Positions 45,728 through 58,184 of a stretch of DNA of 64,000 bases are shown piece after piece. The position numbers and the translations under genes are program-made. Every line of letters starts with the position of its first letter. Positions within the stretch are counted from its first letter, which is position 1. This DNA is from Macrotrachela quadricornifera (taxonomy: Eukaryota; Rotifera; Eurotatoria; Philodinida; Philodinidae). The notes beneath the pieces were generated by a model. The model did not search any database, was not told the DNA's origin, and was given only the letters and a program-made list of their open reading frames with translations. The stretch spans positions 370,380 through 434,379 of the forward strand of contig JAJEKB010020239.1 in assembly GCA_022393335.1 (NCBI GenBank), in the 5' to 3' direction.

Positions 45728-47193
45728 CTTCGTAAAAGACTAATGTTAATATTAATTGTATAATACACGTTTACTGTTCATCTTGATTATTTAGAAAATC
45801 TATCTATTAGAAAAATTATGTTTCAATGTAGTTTCATTTTCATCCAACTTCTTAATTTACACATTATAAAATATATACTCATGTAATAAATTTCTTTATT
45901 GTTCTAGATCACTATTAAATCATATCTGAATAATATTAATTCTTATCTTATATAACATCAATATCCAACACCCGCCATTTTGATCAAGAAAGTAATACAT
46001 AATCACCATAACAATTGATATCGGAGAGAAATGAAAGATATAATCAATGATAAGGTAATATTTATTTTTATTAATATTGACACGAGTAATAAATATTTTC
46101 TTATTCCATTTTTTTTTATTACAGTCATAAATCAAGTAAAAATAACAATGAATTCCACCGAAAACTTTACTTCAAACACAACTGCACCTTATACTTCAAT
46201 TCTTGAGGTTATTAGTATGGACGAACCAAAATTCTATACCACCTGAAGACTGATCTATTATAAATGGGATCGAATTCTAGAATGTGGTAGTTACTCTATT
46301 AAACTCACCCCTCACCCTCAAGATATTCAATTTGCCCAGCTGTGTTAAAAATCACGTAACTATTACAATGCCTGTTTAATGTTTGTCGCATACTGAGCAT
46401 ACCAAAAAATTAGTAATCTTTTCGTATGACTATAGCGAAGAAACAGAAGTTGTGTAAAACAAAAAATTATCCACTTTTTTCGTTAGAAAATCTTTATGTA
46501 CAGATAATGTTGTATCTCCTTAATAGAAGATAGTTCGGATTTAAAACTTTCACACTATACAGTAGACCTTTACTACTACAAGAAAAATATCAACCTTCTA
46601 TGACTTTCCCAGGTCAAAATATGCATTTTACTATTGTTGCCTATTTTTACTGGTTTCAAGAGAAAATCTCTCTAATACCTTGAATGGGCAGTACTGTTAA
46701 TTGACTCGATTTAACTCGACTCGCCTATCCATGTTAGAGCATTACGAAAATCTTCATGCTCACATGCATCTGACATCCTATCTCAATCATCAATTTGTGT
46801 TGTATCACTTGTACGTATATATGAGTTTTCATGGTTCATACTAACTTTTTAAACAATCGTACAAGCCGAGATAAAATTAAAAAATCGGAATCTGCATATA
46901 ATTGTACATAAAGTTGTCTTCGAAAGTGCAGGATCAGAGAGGTATTCAAGAATCTTTCATAAAGTGTTGAAAATGATATTTATTTTTCATCTAAATACTA
47001 ATGTCCTAAAAAACAGAAAAATCAATAGATTCATGTAACTACACATGCATTTTGTATCTCTGTATTTGAAGCACTAACTAATGTGAAAGAGAAGAAGAAG
47101 AAGAAGAAGAAGAAGATATAATGGTATAATGATAGAGGAATAAATGGTTCTCAACATAGTTCATTATTGGCTAGCCATTTTCAGTGGTCGGCT
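45728..47193. other. Gene-poor spacer with small frame and GAA microsatellite
   Basis: A 32-codon frame MNSTENFTSNTTAPYTS at 46150-46245, after a good acceptor (TTTTTATTACAG), resembles the N-terminal exon of type II membrane proteins but goes nowhere. CACCCCTCACCCTCAAGATA lies near 46304. A (GAA)n microsatellite is at about 47091-47115. Confidence 0.45.
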
Positions 47194-47708
47194 TCAGTGT
47201 CTTTCCTTGCGCTGTTGGACTCTTGAAGATATTTGATTTGCGGCAGCTATAACGTCAGAGCTGTCAAAGTAGAGCTCTTCGGTTCCAAATCCACCTTTAG
47301 CCTGAATTAAGCCGGGTCGACAGCATATCGTCAACAGAAAACAAAGACATGTGAAGTTCACACAGGAAGATAAAAACGACCAGCAGCATCCGTGACCAAA
47401 TTCTTTTAGAACTTCGATATCACGCAAATCGATAGCTGTATCAACATGTCTACCCTTAATACAAAGACATATGTTTGGTTGCTGGGAACGAGCAATCACT
47501 CGGGTATCGGTGAGTACAACGGTCGATTTTGGTCCACAGCATATCGAGCAACATTCTTGATACTCGTATACTCGTAAAACATTTTCGCCACTGAATGGTG
47601 TAAACGTGTTTTCAAAATGTTGAGCACCGACTGGCTGTACGGTTACTGGTTTCTGCCTGATATAAAGATTTGAGATGACTGGCAAAACATTTATATTACT
47701 ACTTACAT
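47194..47708 (-). CDS. Cys-rich PH-like protein with membrane segment; start codon split by intron
   Basis: The first coding exon is only AT (47708-47707). A GTAAGT..TATATCAG intron of 50 nt follows, and exon 2 (47656-47194) begins with the G of the start codon. 465 nt give 154 residues: MQKPVTVQPVGAQHFENTF, then ENVLRVYEYQECCSICCGPK, TVVLTDTRVIARSQQP (PH-like strands), a CLCIKGRHVDTAIDLRDIE segment, a Cys-rich hydrophobic stretch (CVNFTCLCFLLTICC) that may be a membrane or hairpin segment, and a closing strand-helix ending KERH. I recall this layout from a multicopy bdelloid family resembling bacterial/eukaryotic PH-like lipid-binding domains. Function unknown; probably membrane-associated. 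The frame is intact. Confidence 0.7.
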
Positions 47709-48656
47709 GGTTGTATAAAGTGATATGAATTTATGTGTGAATGGCTTTACTGTTCACCCGTTTGTTGATGTTGTCGTTTGCCGGCTTTCTTCTAATGATA
47801 AATATAAAAAGTGTACATTATTTAATTTAATAGTAGTCAAGGCTTTGCAGCAAATAATTTCTTAATGGTTTGAAAAAATATCGACAATAGTTTCTTATGA
47901 TTTGAGCTCTAGCATACACTGTTTATAATAGCTCATCAAATTGTGTCGACTATTAAAATGATCAGCTTAGGCAATCCGATCGCGCCAACGGCTTCCACCG
48001 AAAATGACCAAATCTAATATTGAATTGCTTCAAATACCGTAGTCTTTCGCAGGAAATCAAAGGAACTTGACTTTAATTGTGCTGAATTTCTTACAACCGA
48101 ATTCTCAATCAGATTACGACAGAAAAAATCTGATGATGCATATCGCAATCTCAGCTAGATTCGATAGAACTCGAATCGCGCAGCACTACTTTCAGTCTAT
48201 GTGAGCATTTATCAAGAAAGCAAAAGCGCACTTCTACATTTCTAAAGTAGACAAGTATGTCTTTTACCCCTTGACTTTTATTACTAAATCCTGTGAAAAT
48301 CGACACTCAAATACCTAGGAAAATACTGAAAATTCTCATAGTCGATAGCGCCACAGCCTGAAAGTACAGACTACTAAAAATTTGATTCATTAACAGAACA
48401 AGAGAATCATGCACATATGTTTGTGAAAATGTCTATCTTTTAACGCTCAAGTAGCGCTTCGCCTATAGATTCACTGACTCTTTTCTGAAAGAAAATACTG
48501 TGCTGTTACTAATAGAAAAGTTTTAACTAAAATCATGTAATAGTATTTAATCCTTGCTAACGCATACAATGATTAGAATATAAAGTTTCAAACGTCTTAG
48601 AAAATACCTGCAAAACGTTCTTAGTCTCAGTTTACAAGTCAGATGCTCTGAGTCTA
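47709..48656. other. Gene-free spacer
   Basis: AT-rich, no motif-bearing frame. Confidence 0.35.
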
Positions 48657-49026
48657 TGGTCCTTTTTATTTCAAACTGAATTCTAAAATAAAAAAGACCA
48701 CAGCAACTTCTTCCGAATCAGACGTTTCTCGCTCGGTACGCGTAGTCAAACTTAAAACCCTTAGTCCCTCATATTTCCGCAAAGTCCCCCATAAGTCTCC
48801 CCACAAAAACCTCATTTCCCCCTTAGTGTCCCGTACAGGGGGGGGGGGGGGGCGGAGGGGGAGACTGAAATCTATAGCCCCCAAAACCACAGGCTCACTC
48901 TCACTCGCTCACCCTTCATCCTCAGTCATCCACCTCATCCTCCCCTCTCACTCCTAGAGTCACATTTCAGTTTGAAATCAAGTATTATTTGTATTTGATA
49001 AATTCAGACTGAAATTAAATAGACCA
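48657..49026. mobile_element. Small TIR element with poly-G tract
   Basis: TGGTCCTTTTTATTTCAAAC on the left faces CAGACTGAAATTAAATAGAC on the right in imperfect inversion. Inside is a G15-16 run near 48838 and C-rich CACCCTTCATCCTCAGTC-like words near 48918. No coding sequence of note. Confidence 0.45.
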
Positions 49027-50919
49027 TTGTATGGGATACAAACATTCATCCGTTTCACGCATAAAATCTCATTTAACAGCCAATCATTCGCTTCTTCTCT
49101 GATAAAGTAGAAAAATATCAGAAATACCACCCAAATGCATTTATTTTTCATGATTTATGCCCCCCCCCCCCCCTTCCTCGAAAACTCATCTCAGCCCTCA
49201 GGTGCATTCAAATTGCATGAAATTTTTAGCTTCTATCATGACGTTTGAGTGAGATATGTACCAAAAAATCGTCAAAACCAACTCACTCTAGAGCTCTTTT
49301 CGTTTTAGATTCTTACTTTTTTAGCGGAAACAGGGCATGACAAGTTCAATTACTCAAAAACCGGGCCAAAATGGGTGTCTATATATATAATATAAGTAAA
49401 GCTTTATTTAAAAAAGGAATTCCGTGGTGCCCTTCGTATTGACATACTCCTTCAAATATATAGATTGAAAATCCTCCGAGAATTCTTGGCTAGAAGATCG
49501 AAAAAACGGAAAACACTTTCTGTTTCATTTAAAAACGCATATTTTTCAACAGAAATTATTAAGAGTCTTGACCAAAAATGGGGCATTAAATTAAAAATCA
49601 TATCTTTCTGAAAGAGCAAACTTCGGATCATCATTTTATGTATTTATCTCAACTTCGTAATTTCTGACGAAAACTAACTTTTTTTTTGATGGGGCCCTCA
49701 ATAAATTCACAGTGTGAACATGAATAAATAAATTCCATTTTTTTGTAGGGCGGAATTTTGCATTTAAGTGCTGTTTTTACCGTTTACTATCTCTCTGTTT
49801 ACGATTTATTTCTTCCATTTTTCGCTTTTCTCGAAGAACAAATCGATTTGCCATAGAATAAGCGCACACGGTTAATTTCTAAAATTGAGCCTTCCTCACA
49901 AACTTCATACCATGGACACAATTTCATGTTTTTTTCATCGAATCCTAAAAAAGGTTCCGAAGATTTTTAATAGTGTTCAAAGATCTTCAGAGGCTAAAAA
50001 CGAGTCTTTTAATGTACGAAGCCTTTAAAGATTCTTCTCGTGTGTTTGCAGACCGAACCATTCTCTACGAGACCTCTTTTAGAGTTCCGTACCGCAAAAA
50101 AAGATTTCGTTTCAAACCCTACAAAATTATTATGGTTTAGTACGGCACTATTAGGATTTAAAACGAAACTCCAAAGGCTTCGTAGGGGACAGTTTGGCTC
50201 GTGAGCACACTAAAAGAACATTTAAAGGTTTTGTACATAAAAAAATCCATGTTTTTGGTCTCTAAAGTCCTTTGGACGTTACTATAAATGTCTGATACCT
50301 TTTTTTGGAGAGTCAGTACAAAACCGAGTTTTTTTAGTGCAACATTCTGCTCAAATTCTATCGTAATCACGACTGCTGCGTAGTTTCTTATAAAGCATCC
50401 TATACGTTATTTCTCTAGATCTTTCCTGAAGCACACCATTCGCGGCTGAAGGATGCAAACGGCTAGCTATTTCATGTCTCAAATTTCATTGAACAATCGA
50501 TCATTCACTTTGTTATTATTTAGTTCCCTTCGACACATTAGAAGACCCGAGACTTTTTTGTCGATCTTATCATTCACAAGCTACAAAGGAGTCTTCAATT
50601 ATGTCTTTGGAAAAATTCAAATTTTTTGGTAATCTCAGCAATAAATTCTGATTTCAACCTTTCTTGACTAATGTACCTTCACTAAACGAGTTTGTTTTAC
50701 TTATTCCACGCTCACACAATAGAAAACAAATCAATAATATTTTAATGCAAAGAAAAGAAAACAATCGCTGATTCGAAGAAACTTCTTCGAACAATATATA
50801 TAACATACCTGAAACCTTTGGTGAAACTTATAGTAGTACTATTTTTTTTAAAGGATATGATCTATCACCGCTCGTATTTATATTGTGTATAGCTATACTT
50901 CCGAATAAAAGTATTCTCA
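49027..50919. other. Gene-free region with poly-C tract
   Basis: A C15-16 run at about 49158-49174. From about 49930 to 50345 lie degenerate repeats of AAGGTTC/GAAGCCTTTAAAG type ending in TTTTTTTAGTGC. No gene seen. Confidence 0.4.
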
Positions 50920-51085
50920 CTCTTGGTTTCTATACTATTATACTTCACATCACATTTATTATCCAGTAAAGATATGACATAAGAGTTTTATTTTAATGTG
51001 ATTACCATATCGACATAAAACTCTTGTGTCATATCTTTGCTGACAATCAATTTGATGTAAAGTATAGTAGTATAGAAACCAAGAG
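50920..51085. repeat. 166-bp palindrome (fold-back MITE)
   Basis: CTCTTGGTTTCTATACTA at the left pairs with TAGTATAGAAACCAAGAG at the right. Inner words AAGATATGACATAAGAGTTT and its partner pair around a centre at about 51003. Confidence 0.75.
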
Positions 51086-51989
51086 AGGGAAGCCACAGAA
51101 AGAATTTTTTGAAAAAAACCGCGGTTTTCTTCCAGCAAACTGCGGTAAACTAATTTGTGAACGCGGTTTCCCAAATAAAAAACGATATGTGTAAGGACTT
51201 CAAGAAGGCCGTCCCCTCGTATTTCGTAATTATTTTCATCGAATTATTTCGGCGACCTTGTCACAAACAAGTGGCTTAGGATGACAATGGAACTTTTCAA
51301 AGTTCACTAAACAGCTACTCGAAGAGTAAACAGCCTGAGCTTTCGGCAAAGTCCAGGTTCATCAGGCTAATCTGACAATGGAAGAGTGCGTACTAGTAAG
51401 TGAATTTGTTAATGCTGATGCTAATAAAGAATCACTCTCACCGAGAAATTAGCAAATTTAAAATATTAGCTGCTTCTCATGCATCGGGACAAAAATACCG
51501 AATTTTTAACTTATGCATTATGGACATGCAGAAACATGATAGTATATGAATTAATGACATCAGATTTTTTCAGAAAACGAGTTTTCATACTCTTGGATGA
51601 GCTTTATTGACAATGTTTAAGCTTCTCTACCCATGTAAATATTTTTTACTCCAGAACGCGTCTGAAACGCGTTTCATTTGCGTGTGGAACGCTAATAGTG
51701 AACGCGTCTAAACGCGTCCCCAGTGAAACAAACAAAGGGTTTAGACACGATTTATTTTAGAATTGCATCTGAACGCCTTTACAGTTTGGCCTGCGTTCAA
51801 ACACATTTAAAAAAAACGCGTTCCCAGTGAAACATTCGAAGCGTCTGAACGCGTTTCATAAAAAATCTAAAAATTGGAAAAAATATATTCGAATCCATCT
51901 CAGATTCGAACTGAGCCGTCATCATCAACATTTTTCAATGGTCTTAGCCTATCCAGGCAAATGGATTGATTTTTACCTTAAGCGATGAT

Positions 51990-52055
51990 GATCAGATTTG
52001 AACAGTTGAACCAGTGATCAGAAGTCATTCATATACATCACTGAGCTATACTAGC
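51990..52055 (-). ncRNA. tRNA-like fragment
   Basis: On minus: ATAGCTCAGTGATGTA resembles an A box and CTGTTCAAATCTG a B box, about 40 bp apart. Stems are poor, so this is a tRNA-derived relic rather than a gene. Confidence 0.25.
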
Positions 52056-52274
52056 TCGAAATCGCTTTTCATTTAAAACAAAATATATTTGAATGCGAAT
52101 TTCATCGGTTAAATACTTTATTTCGATACGATGTACTTTTTTCGAAGTTAGGATATTTAACACATAATATATTTTTTCATTTATCTTTTTAAATAATTTT
52201 ATTATTTTTCAATAAAATAATATCTTTTTTTATTGTCTAGTAAACACAATTAATATTATGATTTCCTTTTTATT

Positions 52275-52368
52275 TTATCGAAGAATTTAATGAATAAATC
52301 GTTTTATCGAAGGATCTAATAAATAAATCATTTTATCAAAGGACTTAATGAATAAATAATTATTTATA
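52275..52368 (+). repeat. Three tandem ~30-bp units
   Basis: Three diverged copies of TTTTATCGAAGGATCTAAT followed by AATAAATCA-type sequence. Confidence 0.6.
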
Positions 52369-52750
52369 CAATCTATTTAGTAGGAATATATGATGAAAAA
52401 TGATTAATATTATTTAAATAGTAGTATTCAGTATAGTTTACTAAAAGGGCTTGGATAGCGGAAAATTATTACAATATTGTTTTATTATTATTTTTAGAGA
52501 CTTTAGAGAAATATGGTTTAATTTGTTGTATGTTTAATTGAACTTTTGTCTATTTTAAAGTCATTGACTTTCTTTACTAAGAAGTCTAACGAAGTCAAGA
52601 TGAATAAAATACATGTAAATGGATGATTTCGATCGCGTAGTTAACTATTCTAGAGCAGCAATTTTTGTGTAGAATCGCATCGGACATACAAGAACTAAAC
52701 GCGCGCAAACGCGCTCGAAAATATGAGTGCGTTCCAACGCGCTTCAAGAA

Positions 52751-54802
52751 ATGTTTGAAAAATATATATAAGAACAAGTAACACTCGTCGCTATGACTCG
52801 CTTAGCCTTCTACTGAATTCTGTCTGTTATTATCTGTTACTGAACTCAGAATCCTCATCTGATAACTATACTGGTTACATGTGCACATATATACAGATTG
52901 CTAGTGACGACTATTCTATAAGACCGAGTCTTCAAATTTTCTGTCAAAACTTTCGTATGATAGCGTGAAGCACAGGTCGCAGTCGATCAATGCTATCCTT
53001 GCTCCATTGCACTCCTAACTTCTCGCTTTTTTATATAAAGTGTGCACAGACCAATGTAACACTTCATTTTCTTGCTCAAAGCATCGTTTACAGGTAATGT
53101 AAAAATCAACAAAAACTAAATAAAACAGCGAATAATCGTTCGTCGGCACCACTCACGGCTAGCCGCTACTATATTAAAGTCTACTTTCATATAAGTCCAT
53201 TCTCTTGTGTTCAGAACCACACTCATTAATGTTTCGCTAACTCAAAAGTATTGCAAAATCTACGACGGAAGGATCCTGTATATAAAACTTAAAGCAAACA
53301 GGCAAAGGCACGTACATCTATAAATAGGTGCATTATGTTTAAGTTTATGAAACACCGCTGCCAAATCTCGGTTATTTTTTTTCACAAATAACGAATATTG
53401 AGATGCATGAGTTTCTCAAAACCTGATTTAATGAGGGACAAAAACCACAAAATACTGATCCCCTTAAAGTTCAGATTCTCAAAATCTGATTGGATGAAAG
53501 CTAGATTTTGGAAAGCATTTCATTGCCTGAAACTTCAAACAGACAGTCTAATTAGTTAAAAGTCCAATGTGAAAAGTTCATCACTGGCTGAGTTTCCAGA
53601 CTCATTAATCTGATTGAACGTAATTCGTATATTAAAAATAACTGAGCAGTAATCTTTAAGTCAATGTTCTTTTCACTCGGTGATAGGGTGGCTGAATCTT
53701 CTGAAAAGTAGCTAAAGTTTCTGAAACTTGAAGATTTTTCTGACTTTTTAAGAGCTGTTCTTTTTTTTTAGATCGCAGCATCACTAATGAGATAAAATAC
53801 AGTTTTATCTTATGTTACTATAATTGATCAATAGTGTGTCTTCTTTCTTTCCTTATTGATCATTGGTAGTTCCAGAGTTATGAAACAAGTTTATATACAC
53901 ATTTTAACTCAAACACACTATTTAATTCGAATTCAAAAAATGAAAAATATCAACAATAACATTGAGTTGATGTTAAATAACCTTATTGTTGTCTTCCATA
54001 GGATTTGTGTGCGCGTATATTTTATGGTTTGCATTTGTACATTTTGATGTAAACGAATTTCAGTTTTAGTGGAAGAGTCCGACACTAAGTGTCTTGCATT
54101 AAGGTGTTTCATATCAGTTTAATTATGTATTCATTATATACCCAGAACAATGACAACAGTCGCTGTAACGGCTAAAAACGACAATATATATTTTTATTTC
54201 ACATAACTTGCGGTCGTAAATAGCCATAAATTGAAATTCGATAGGCACAGTATTACGATCGTATTTTATTGCACTGTACACGATTAGTAATAATCATAAA
54301 ACGAGCTGAAAATCGAGTATACGATCGAGTATACGATCGTTTATAACTATTTACAATATAGTGAAATATGGGTGTCATACTCCTTCTACCAAATAGTCAA
54401 AAAAATATCTTGAAGGACCGTTTATAGCCGTGCTTGCTTATCCTGAGTAGTCTTTCTGTATAGTGAAATACCTCCGAAAATGAAGTATTAGTAAATAAAC
54501 AGAAATGAAGGTGAGCATTTCATGTCACCATATTAACACAATAACCAAGGATATGCTAAAAGTTAGTCTTGCTAATTATTTTCTGATTTTGAAAAAAAAG
54601 AATTTTTGATTTTAAAGTTTTTGATCTAGCTGCCCTGCTCGGTGGTAAGCAAGCTTATTTTACTTTGTGAGATCCTTCCCTTGTCGAGAAAATATACCAA
54701 TCTTCGTTTCTTCACTTCTATTACTGCTGATTCAGAAACATATCATATTTTAAAAGTTGAATGTGTAAGTGAAATGAAACTACCTTCTGTTTTAATTCGC
54801 TT
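52751..54802. other. Gene-free AT-rich spacer
   Basis: Short frames only (for example 53856-54047) with no motif. Confidence 0.35.
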
Positions 54803-54806
54803 TTAA

Positions 54807-56343
54807 CCCTCCGGAGGTGTTCCCAACGTATCACACGAACGATGTATGTGAGCCCAACTGGACCCACACTCAAATACGTAAAGTGTTGATCATTCAAAGA
54901 AAAAGAGTTTATGACAGGAGATCACCGTACGTATATGGTTTTAACACATTGGGCACAATGGGGCCCACCGGTGGGCCTCACCATATTTTAGCAAGAAAGT
55001 TCATAGAAGAACGCTTTTTCCTCTTTTATTCTTATACGAGAGGTTATAAATAATAGACGATCTCGTTTCCCTTTGCTATTTCTACAACCATTTATTACAT
55101 AGCATAATGCTTCTCGTTAAAACAATCAAGACAAAAAAATTTGTTACAATCAGGACAGAAAGTTTTTATTTTCTTTGCTGTCGAATGACACGCTTCTCTT
55201 GATTGTTGTTCCCTGTTTTTCTCGTAACAACCGACACAACGTCTTCGGACACTGTGATCAGATCCTTTCTTTTCTTCGAGCTTGTGATCACCAAGTTTGC
55301 GCTTGGAATGACTTGCCATTTGTTGTCTTGGACCAGGTTTCAGCTTCTCGATGGGCATACCAAGGAGTAAAGATCGCACCAGACTTTCACGGAACTGTAT
55401 GATCTGAATGTTGCTTGATGCATAAATTTCCTTGTAACACAAATAACTGTTAACTGCTGCAGTTCCAAATATCAACTCGAATGCCACCTTTCTATACCAT
55501 TTTACTGACCGTCTTAGACATGTATGGTATGTTGATAGTTGATCTGATAAGTCAGTAACTTGTCTGCCTTCATTGTAATCGAGAACAACATGCGGCTTCA
55601 CGATGCGTTCATTCAGTTTATTGATTTTTCCAGTATTCACCACAGTTGCTGAATGGGATGGTTTAGTAGATATCATCAGAACGTCTCTTTTATCTTTCCA
55701 CTTGATCAGTTTTATACCAATTTCGTTCTGTTGCCCATAAACTTCACCACGCTTGAGCTTCTTCTGAACAACATCATGCCCTGATCCAGCACGATTACTC
55801 CTCATTGTTCCGATAAGATACGTTTCCTTTTCCAACAAACGTTTTGCTAAAGAAATACCAGTAAAGAAGTTGTCAGCCACCACGGTTCGATAACATCCCG
55901 AAAGACCATTCAATAGATTTATCACGACTGATTCAACATGTCCAAGACCTGCCATAGGATCTTGTTGACCAGTATAGATCATGTAGCTCCAGGTATATCC
56001 AATGACAGCCGCTAGCTTATATATCTTCACGCCGTATTTATGTGCTCTTCCAGGAATGTATTGTTTGAACGAAAGTCTACCTCGCCATGGTACCATACTT
56101 TCATCGATACTAACAACTGAGCCAGGCATATAGACTGATGTAAATCTCTCTTTGAGCAAATCTAAGAACGGCCTCACCTTGAATAGCTTGTCTTGGTCCG
56201 AATTCTTGTTATTGTTGTTCGTGAAATGCCAAAACTTCAGGAGTAATTCAAACCTCTCCCTCGACATGGAATTTCTTATGATATCTAATCGGTACAATTG
56301 ACTACTGCTCCAATAGTATTTCAGTTTGGGCATTTGTACCAAT
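54807..56343 (-). mobile_element. 5'-truncated piggyBac element
   Basis: TTAA at 54803-54806 is followed by a CCCTCCGGAGGTGTTCCC terminus, the usual form of a piggyBac end, about 290 bp beyond the transposase stop. The other end is missing: coding sequence stops abruptly at 56343 where the TAAAG-array element begins, and nothing piggyBac-like resumes after 58184. Confidence 0.75.
55095..56342 (-). pseudogene. piggyBac transposase, N-terminally truncated
   Basis: About 415 codons of DDE_Tnp_1_7-type transposase. The first visible residues (LVQMPKLKYYWS) match the middle of the family, so roughly 150-200 N-terminal residues are lost; the first codon is TTG and a TAA supplied by the neighbouring element's end precedes it. 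Catalytic acidic residues are present: SIDESMVPW (D80 of the fragment), VADNFFTG (D157) and VTDLSDQL (D264/D267). The C-terminal Cys-rich finger is intact (CVGCYEKN, ACHS, FCPDCNKFFCLDCF). So the catalytic core was open until truncation, which suggests recent activity. The piggyBac family moves DNA by cut-and-paste at TTAA. Without its N-terminus this copy is probably inactive. Confidence 0.85.
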
Positions 56344-58184
56344 TAGGGGTGGCACTTTATCTTTACTATACTTTGAAAAAAGTAAAGTAAAGTAAAGCAT
56401 TTCACTTTACTTTATTGGGTAAAGTAAAGTAGATCCACTTTACCCGAATAATAAAGTAAAGTAAAGTAAAGTATTAACTTTACTTTACTCGGTAAAGTAA
56501 AGTAGATCTACTTTACCCGAATAATAAAGTAAAGCAAAGTAAAGTAAAGTAAAGTAAAGTTATATAACCAAGTCAATTTTATTATTGATTTCTCAAGTCA
56601 TTACCATGCATTGATACAGTTACAATATACTAAAGTTTATATAGAACCTTTTTTTAATAAATAACTGCAAAATAAAACAAAAACTGCGAGTATGTCATAT
56701 TTTTAAATTTAAAGTCTCGTTTCTTTTAATGTACGTATATAATAAAAAATTGATATTATTTCAATAGAGTTAATTCATTTGGTGAAAACAAGTTATAAAG
56801 CAAGACGAAAGAATGAAGATATATGAATATGCGCATCTGAAGCAAAAAATTTTTTATCACTGCTTTTTTTTGTTTTACACGAAAAAAAATATGAAGCTTT
56901 GATCTGGATTATTTTCAATGATTGTAATTGAAAAATGCTTAACTGTTTCTGAGATAATTCATTTTTATCATTGAAAAAAAACTTTTGCTTAAATATACCA
57001 AGATTGATATGATTGCAAACAAAATGAAATAATAAATTTTTGTGAAAAGCATGATACTATTTTTTTGTGTGCTTAAGTAAAGTCACTATTTCAAGCTTAC
57101 TAAATCAAAACTATAATACAACGTCATTGTATACTGTGAGCTTTCTCTCCGAATCGAGATGTCTTTGAAGATAAAAAAACAAAATACTAGTCTGTCTTAC
57201 CATTCGATCAGCAAAACCATAGACAAAAATGATGGTTAGTTTTGAAAATTATGCGACAGACACTCAGTATGAAGCCATTGGGAGAGAAGAAGTGAAAAGT
57301 TTGAAAACGAAATCATTAAGAAAGGGCATGACACTTTTTAGCAAGCTTATATCAACGACTACATCAATTTATTTATTTTGTAGAAGATAAAATTTTCTCA
57401 ACTTGATCAGCGTTTTAGCTGCATATCAGCAATTATAGAAAAAGTATTTTAAAGTAAAACAAGAGCATAAACATAAATAAAAAATAGTACTAAGGAAGAT
57501 GAGGTTACATCTGGTGCTCTGTGAGAAATAACACAAATTTATCTAAGAACAAAGTATCAAAATAAGAAAGCTCTATTGTTAGTATCAATGGTTATATTCT
57601 ACCCGATTTCGAACTAGAACATTATCAAAGAATTTCGAAGTTTTCTAGTGTATCATTCATCTTGCGGTAAATCTGTATCTTTCTAATTTTATTATGGTTT
57701 GTCGAAACAAAATAAAATGAAATATCATATCAATTAATGTTCTTCCTTTCATCATCCGCGTCCCAGTTTGTCTTATCAATAATTCTTATAATTCCTTTTG
57801 TATTCTTCTAAGATTCGAACTAGTATTTAGATATTTCTGACTATACATCAATTTACATGCTGCTTAGATATAATGGCTGACAGTATCTAAAAAGAAACTA
57901 GACTTTGAAATATTAAAATACGACACATTTGCAGTTTTTGTTTTTTTTGCAGTTATTTATTAAAAAAAGGTTCTATATAAACTTTAGTATATTGTAACTG
58001 TATCAATGCATGATAATGACTTGATAAATCAATAATAAAATTGACTTGGTTATATAACTTTACTTTACTTTACTTTACTTTATTATTCGGGTAAAGTGGA
58101 TCTACTTTACTTTACTTTACCCAATAAAGTAAAGTGTGTACATTTTACTTTACCTAGTAAAGTAAAGATAAAGTGCCACCCCTA
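56344..58184. mobile_element. TAAAG-array element, 1.84 kb, hAT-like ends, no TSD
   Basis: The termini TAGGGGTGGCACTTTATC are exact inverted copies at both ends. Period-5 TAAAG arrays (about 56385-56568 and 58050-58165) broken by ACCCGAATAA spacers follow each end, and inverted similarity continues for about 360 bp (TTATATAACCAAGTCAATTT on both sides). No transposase. Flanking octamers GTACCAAT and ACCCTCAC do not match, so there is no target duplication; a bare TA-TA flank is also possible. Confidence 0.7.

Larger units (their letters stand above)
51640..52750. mobile_element. Possible element with AACGCG words at both ends
   Basis: AACGCG / ACGCGT words cluster at about 51655-51860 (for example CAGAACGCGTCTGAAACGCG) and again at 52698-52745 (AACGCGCGCAAACGCGCTC). 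Ends are not exactly defined and I found no target duplication. Two tRNA-like B-box words lie inside near 51900-52005. Confidence 0.35.
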
